A stretch of DNA of 7,084 bases from Candidatus Poseidoniaceae archaeon (GTDB lineage: Archaea > Thermoplasmatota > Poseidoniia > Poseidoniales > Poseidoniaceae), in the NCBI GenBank assembly GCA_022452125.1, contig JAKURJ010000085.1:1-7084 (forward strand). Reading direction: 5' to 3'. The notes below the pieces were generated by a model. That model was not told the DNA's origin. It was given only the letters and a program-made list of their open reading frames with translations, and made no database searches. Shown piece after piece: positions 4,472 to 7,084 of this stretch (position 1 is the first letter of the stretch; each line of letters starts with the position of its first letter). A program made the translations under genes and the position numbers.

Positions 4472-7084
4472 ATGCGTAAGCAATCAAGAGCGGTATTGAT
4501 GCTGCTGATATTGCTAGCTTCGACAATAGTCGTCCCCCTGCCTACCGCTGCAGATGAAGAAGAAAGTGATGCATGGGACCCACTGTCTCAGCCATGGGCT
4601 CAGTATGGAAGAGATCCTGGACACTCAAGAGTTCTACCTGAACATGGTGGCTCTGGTTTGTCAACTATCGAAACACCTGCAATCAACTGGGTTGCTTTCG
4701 ATTCAGGCCTTGGAGCTGATGGTTATGGCGTTGCTATTGCAGACATGTCTGCGTCGATTACTGCACCGGAAGGGGCCAAAGAAAGATGTGGCGAAAATCA
4801 TCTATTCGCAGTTCTAACCTACACTGAAAACTCTCAAAGAAATCTAGCAATTATTGAAGGAGATACCGCGAAAATCGCTTGGGAAGTAAGTCTCGGGAAT
4901 GTTGACATTATTCGTTCAACTCCTGTAATCGTTGATGTAGACGGAGATTCAAAACAAGAAATCGCAATAGTGTATGATTCAGATAGTGCACTCGAGGTAG
5001 ACCTTTGGTCACCTGACATCACATGTGATGAGTCGGGTTGGACGGTTTCTGGACATTCCAATGAAAAACTATGGTCATGGTCAGATGCTGATTTACGTAT
5101 CGGCATTGACAATGCACACACCTGGACTGCCCCTGAGTCTGTCACCCAGCCTTTACTAGCAGACCTATCCCTAGACGGTTCACCCGAACTGATTATTGCG
5201 GCAGTAGATACCACAAACGACGAACCTACTGTCATATCCCTACCATTGGGGCTGCAATCTCCGGAGGAGGATTGGAGGGTGGCATTAGACCGTGGTTCAC
5301 ACCCTTCTGACCCAGCATTTGCTGCTCTGGATGACACCAGTGGTTCCGTGGTTCTAACAACAGTTGACGAGAATAGTGGAAACTTTTGGGTCTGGCGCAT
5401 AGATGGACCAACCGGTTCTCTGGATTGGGAAAGAGTTGCAATTCAAGGAACTGATAGCGATGATGATACTCCACGAATAAGACTTCCCGGTCCTGTGGTT
5501 ACCCAACTGGATGCTGATGCTGCCCCCGAAATGATTCTAACTCTTCCCTCTGACAGTAATGGTGCCGATGATGGAATGGGAGCGCAGTTTGTCGGTATGG
5601 AATTAACCAGCATCGATGAAATCTGGAGATTTAGAGCGAAAAATGGTTATGCTGACGCCGAGCCTTTACCAGTGGATACTACGGGTGATGGAATCACCGA
5701 CAGAGTTTGCTGGGCTACGTGGTACTCGACCGGTGTTGGTACTACCGATAGAGATGGAGTTGCTGGATGTCACGACGTCACGATTGACCCCCCATTTAGG
5801 GAATGGACTAGAATTTTACAAAGTGGCAGTGGAAATGATAACGAAGGAGAAGTCGCTATTTCGGCACCAATTTCAATCGATCTCGACGGAGAGGATGAAC
5901 CTGAGTTGTTAGTCGCGTATGGTGAGAGAATCTTTGCCTTTGACGGAAATACAGGGACCTCGGCGGATATAGGAATTGGCTGGTCGTCCCCAATCGATGT
6001 CCCTCATCGCACATGGGCATCACCAGCGGTTGCCGACATGGACGGAGATGGCTACCTAGACATCCTAGTTGGTGACACACTAATCAGCGAGGCAAAGTCG
6101 GATGTTGCACCACTCGCAGATGGTAGAGGGATTGGATTCACTCCTACGGACCCTGACCCTGGCGAAATGGTGACAATATCAGGGCAATACTCGAATATTG
6201 GAATCGTTGATACCGATGAGCCAGTTGATGCAGTTCTCATGATGAATGGCATTGAAATCGAGCGCCATAGAGTCAATATTGCTGAAGCCATTGCTCCATC
6301 TGGAGAAGGTGGGCCAATTACATTCAGCGTTGATATTGAAGCTACCCTTGGGGTTCATTCTGTTGAGTTGATCCTAGACGTCAACAACAATCTAACTCAA
6401 ACCCGAACTGACAATGACAACTACAGTACTACTCTTGTTGTCCTAGAGCCTTATGTTGCTCAAATACAAACTCCTAGCGAAGTCCCTCGCTCACTTCCCG
6501 GGTCTGCACAAAGCGTGAACATAACAGTGGCTAATACCGGAAGTAGAGACGCTGCATGGACGATGAGTTACAATGATTCTAGTTTACCAACAGGTTGGAC
6601 ATTTACTCCAAAAAATAGTTCTGATTTATCATTGAATCTTGAACAAGACGCTCCGCAAGTAATTGAATTCGAGTTTTATGTCCCTAGCGATGCACTAGGT
6701 TCTGATGACGCACAGGTACCACTTACACTAACTTTGGACCAAGACCAAAGTATCTCCACTACAGTCACTCTTCCGCTAGAAGTTCAAAGGACTAGAGGTC
6801 TATCCCTGCAGGGTGCAACAGGACTGCCTTCAGGAATTGGATTTGGACGCCCGGGTGATGTGGCCCATGTTTGGATGATGGTTGAGAATGTCGGAAATGC
6901 TCAGGAAACCACTGAGATTCAATGGTCGTCTAACACATGGAGTTCAAGTTCTACAATTGTAGACTATTCAGGAAATACCCAATGGGGAATCGAACTCGAA
7001 CCTAATGCTATGCAAGAGTACCTTATCGAAGTCGATGTGCCTAGTTCCACATCAGTTGGAGATTCAACCTCAACAACTCTTACA
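4472..7084 (+). CDS. Large secreted FG-GAP/VCBS-repeat protein with CARDB and NEW3-like domains (3' end beyond window)
   Basis: An uninterrupted frame of 871 codons from ATG 4472 to the last base, translated by hand; no stop is reached. A Sec signal peptide is clear: MRKQSR, a hydrophobic core at about 7-24, and likely cleavage after Ala26-Ala27, before an acidic DEEES. PWAQYGRDPGHS (41-52) resembles the opening of PQQ-propeller surface proteins. Six FG-GAP/VCBS-like Asp-rich calcium loops follow: VDVDGDSKQE (154-163), ADLSLDGSPE (230-239), TQLDADAAPE (344-353), VDTTGDGITD (401-410), SIDLDGEDEPE (468-478) and VADMDGDGYLD (520-530), consistent with an integrin-type beta-propeller. Residues 560-660 look like CARDB, about 679-760 like a NEW3/Ig-fold domain (VNITVANTG, LPTGWTF), and about 780-871 like a further repeat (MMVENVGN). 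Cysteines are few: 106, 185, 413 and 433. NxS/T sequons suggest glycosylation. Substrate and role (adhesion, polymer binding, surface layer) are unknown. Start choice rests on the signal peptide. Confidence 0.92.
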   Translation, partial: MRKQSRAVLMLLILLASTIVVPLPTAADEEESDAWDPLSQPWAQYGRDPGHSRVLPEHGGSGLSTIETPAINWVAFDSGLGADGYGVAIADMSASITAPEGAKERCGENHLFAVLTYTENSQRNLAIIEGDTAKIAWEVSLGNVDIIRSTPVIVDVDGDSKQEIAIVYDSDSALEVDLWSPDITCDESGWTVSGHSNEKLWSWSDADLRIGIDNAHTWTAPESVTQPLLADLSLDGSPELIIAAVDTTNDEPTVISLPLGLQSPEEDWRVALDRGSHPSDPAFAALDDTSGSVVLTTVDENSGNFWVWRIDGPTGSLDWERVAIQGTDSDDDTPRIRLPGPVVTQLDADAAPEMILTLPSDSNGADDGMGAQFVGMELTSIDEIWRFRAKNGYADAEPLPVDTTGDGITDRVCWATWYSTGVGTTDRDGVAGCHDVTIDPPFREWTRILQSGSGNDNEGEVAISAPISIDLDGEDEPELLVAYGERIFAFDGNTGTSADIGIGWSSPIDVPHRTWASPAVADMDGDGYLDILVGDTLISEAKSDVAPLADGRGIGFTPTDPDPGEMVTISGQYSNIGIVDTDEPVDAVLMMNGIEIERHRVNIAEAIAPSGEGGPITFSVDIEATLGVHSVELILDVNNNLTQTRTDNDNYSTTLVVLEPYVAQIQTPSEVPRSLPGSAQSVNITVANTGSRDAAWTMSYNDSSLPTGWTFTPKNSSDLSLNLEQDAPQVIEFEFYVPSDALGSDDAQVPLTLTLDQDQSISTTVTLPLEVQRTRGLSLQGATGLPSGIGFGRPGDVAHVWMMVENVGNAQETTEIQWSSNTWSSSSTIVDYSGNTQWGIELEPNAMQEYLIEVDVPSSTSVGDSTSTTLT

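Noticed and set aside
4834..5474. Minus-strand frames of 188 and 80 residues
   Set aside because: They are Ser/Thr-rich complements of the secreted-protein gene, whose plus-strand frame is open for 871 codons with clear domain repeats.
1..7084. CRISPR array, insertion sequence or prophage signature
   Set aside because: No regularly spaced direct repeats, transposase motifs, terminal repeats or integrase-like protein were seen. Composition is even across the window.

Overview
The window looks like chromosomal DNA from a marine planktonic euryarchaeon, most likely Candidatus Poseidoniales (Marine Group II) or a close Thermoplasmatota relative. That it is archaeal rests on four genes in archaeal operon order: RNA polymerase subunit Rpo7/RpoE', elongation factor Spt4, and ribosomal proteins S24e and S27ae. 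An archaeal/plant-type D-aminoacyl-tRNA deacylase (DTD2/DtdA) supports this. The MGII assignment is an inference from the mix of moderate GC, a bacterial-like proline dehydrogenase, and a very large secreted FG-GAP/CARDB-type protein.

Layout from left to right. Bases 1-43 probably hold the last codons of a convergent gene. On the minus strand, dtdA (1056-1970) is followed by a proline dehydrogenase gene (44-1021), probably as one transcript. On the plus strand, diverging from dtdA across 64 bp, is an unnamed 287-residue protein with beta-propeller-like repeats (2035-2898). Its stop codon directly abuts the stop of rps27ae. The minus-strand cluster rpo7 - spt4 - rps24e - rps27ae (4191 down to 2899) is very compact, with canonical Shine-Dalgarno sites inside it. 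A 280-bp divergent intergenic region (4192-4471) holds several inverted repeats. From 4472 to the right edge runs one uninterrupted plus-strand frame (871 codons, no stop reached). It encodes a secreted protein with a Sec signal peptide, six FG-GAP/VCBS-like calcium-loop repeats, a CARDB-like domain and NEW3-like Ig-fold domains.

The minus-strand cluster supplies core transcription and translation parts. Rpo7 and Spt4 act on RNA polymerase, and S24e and S27ae sit in the small ribosomal subunit. DtdA proofreads D-aminoacyl-tRNAs, and proline dehydrogenase starts proline catabolism. The secreted protein is an accessory surface or extracellular product.

I did not find a clearly novel multi-gene system. 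The items most worth a second look are a candidate structured RNA upstream of rpo7, whose folding favours the minus strand; hairpins just upstream of the secreted-protein start; a Cys3-His variant zinc site in Spt4; and the unrecognised propeller gene beside the ribosomal operon.
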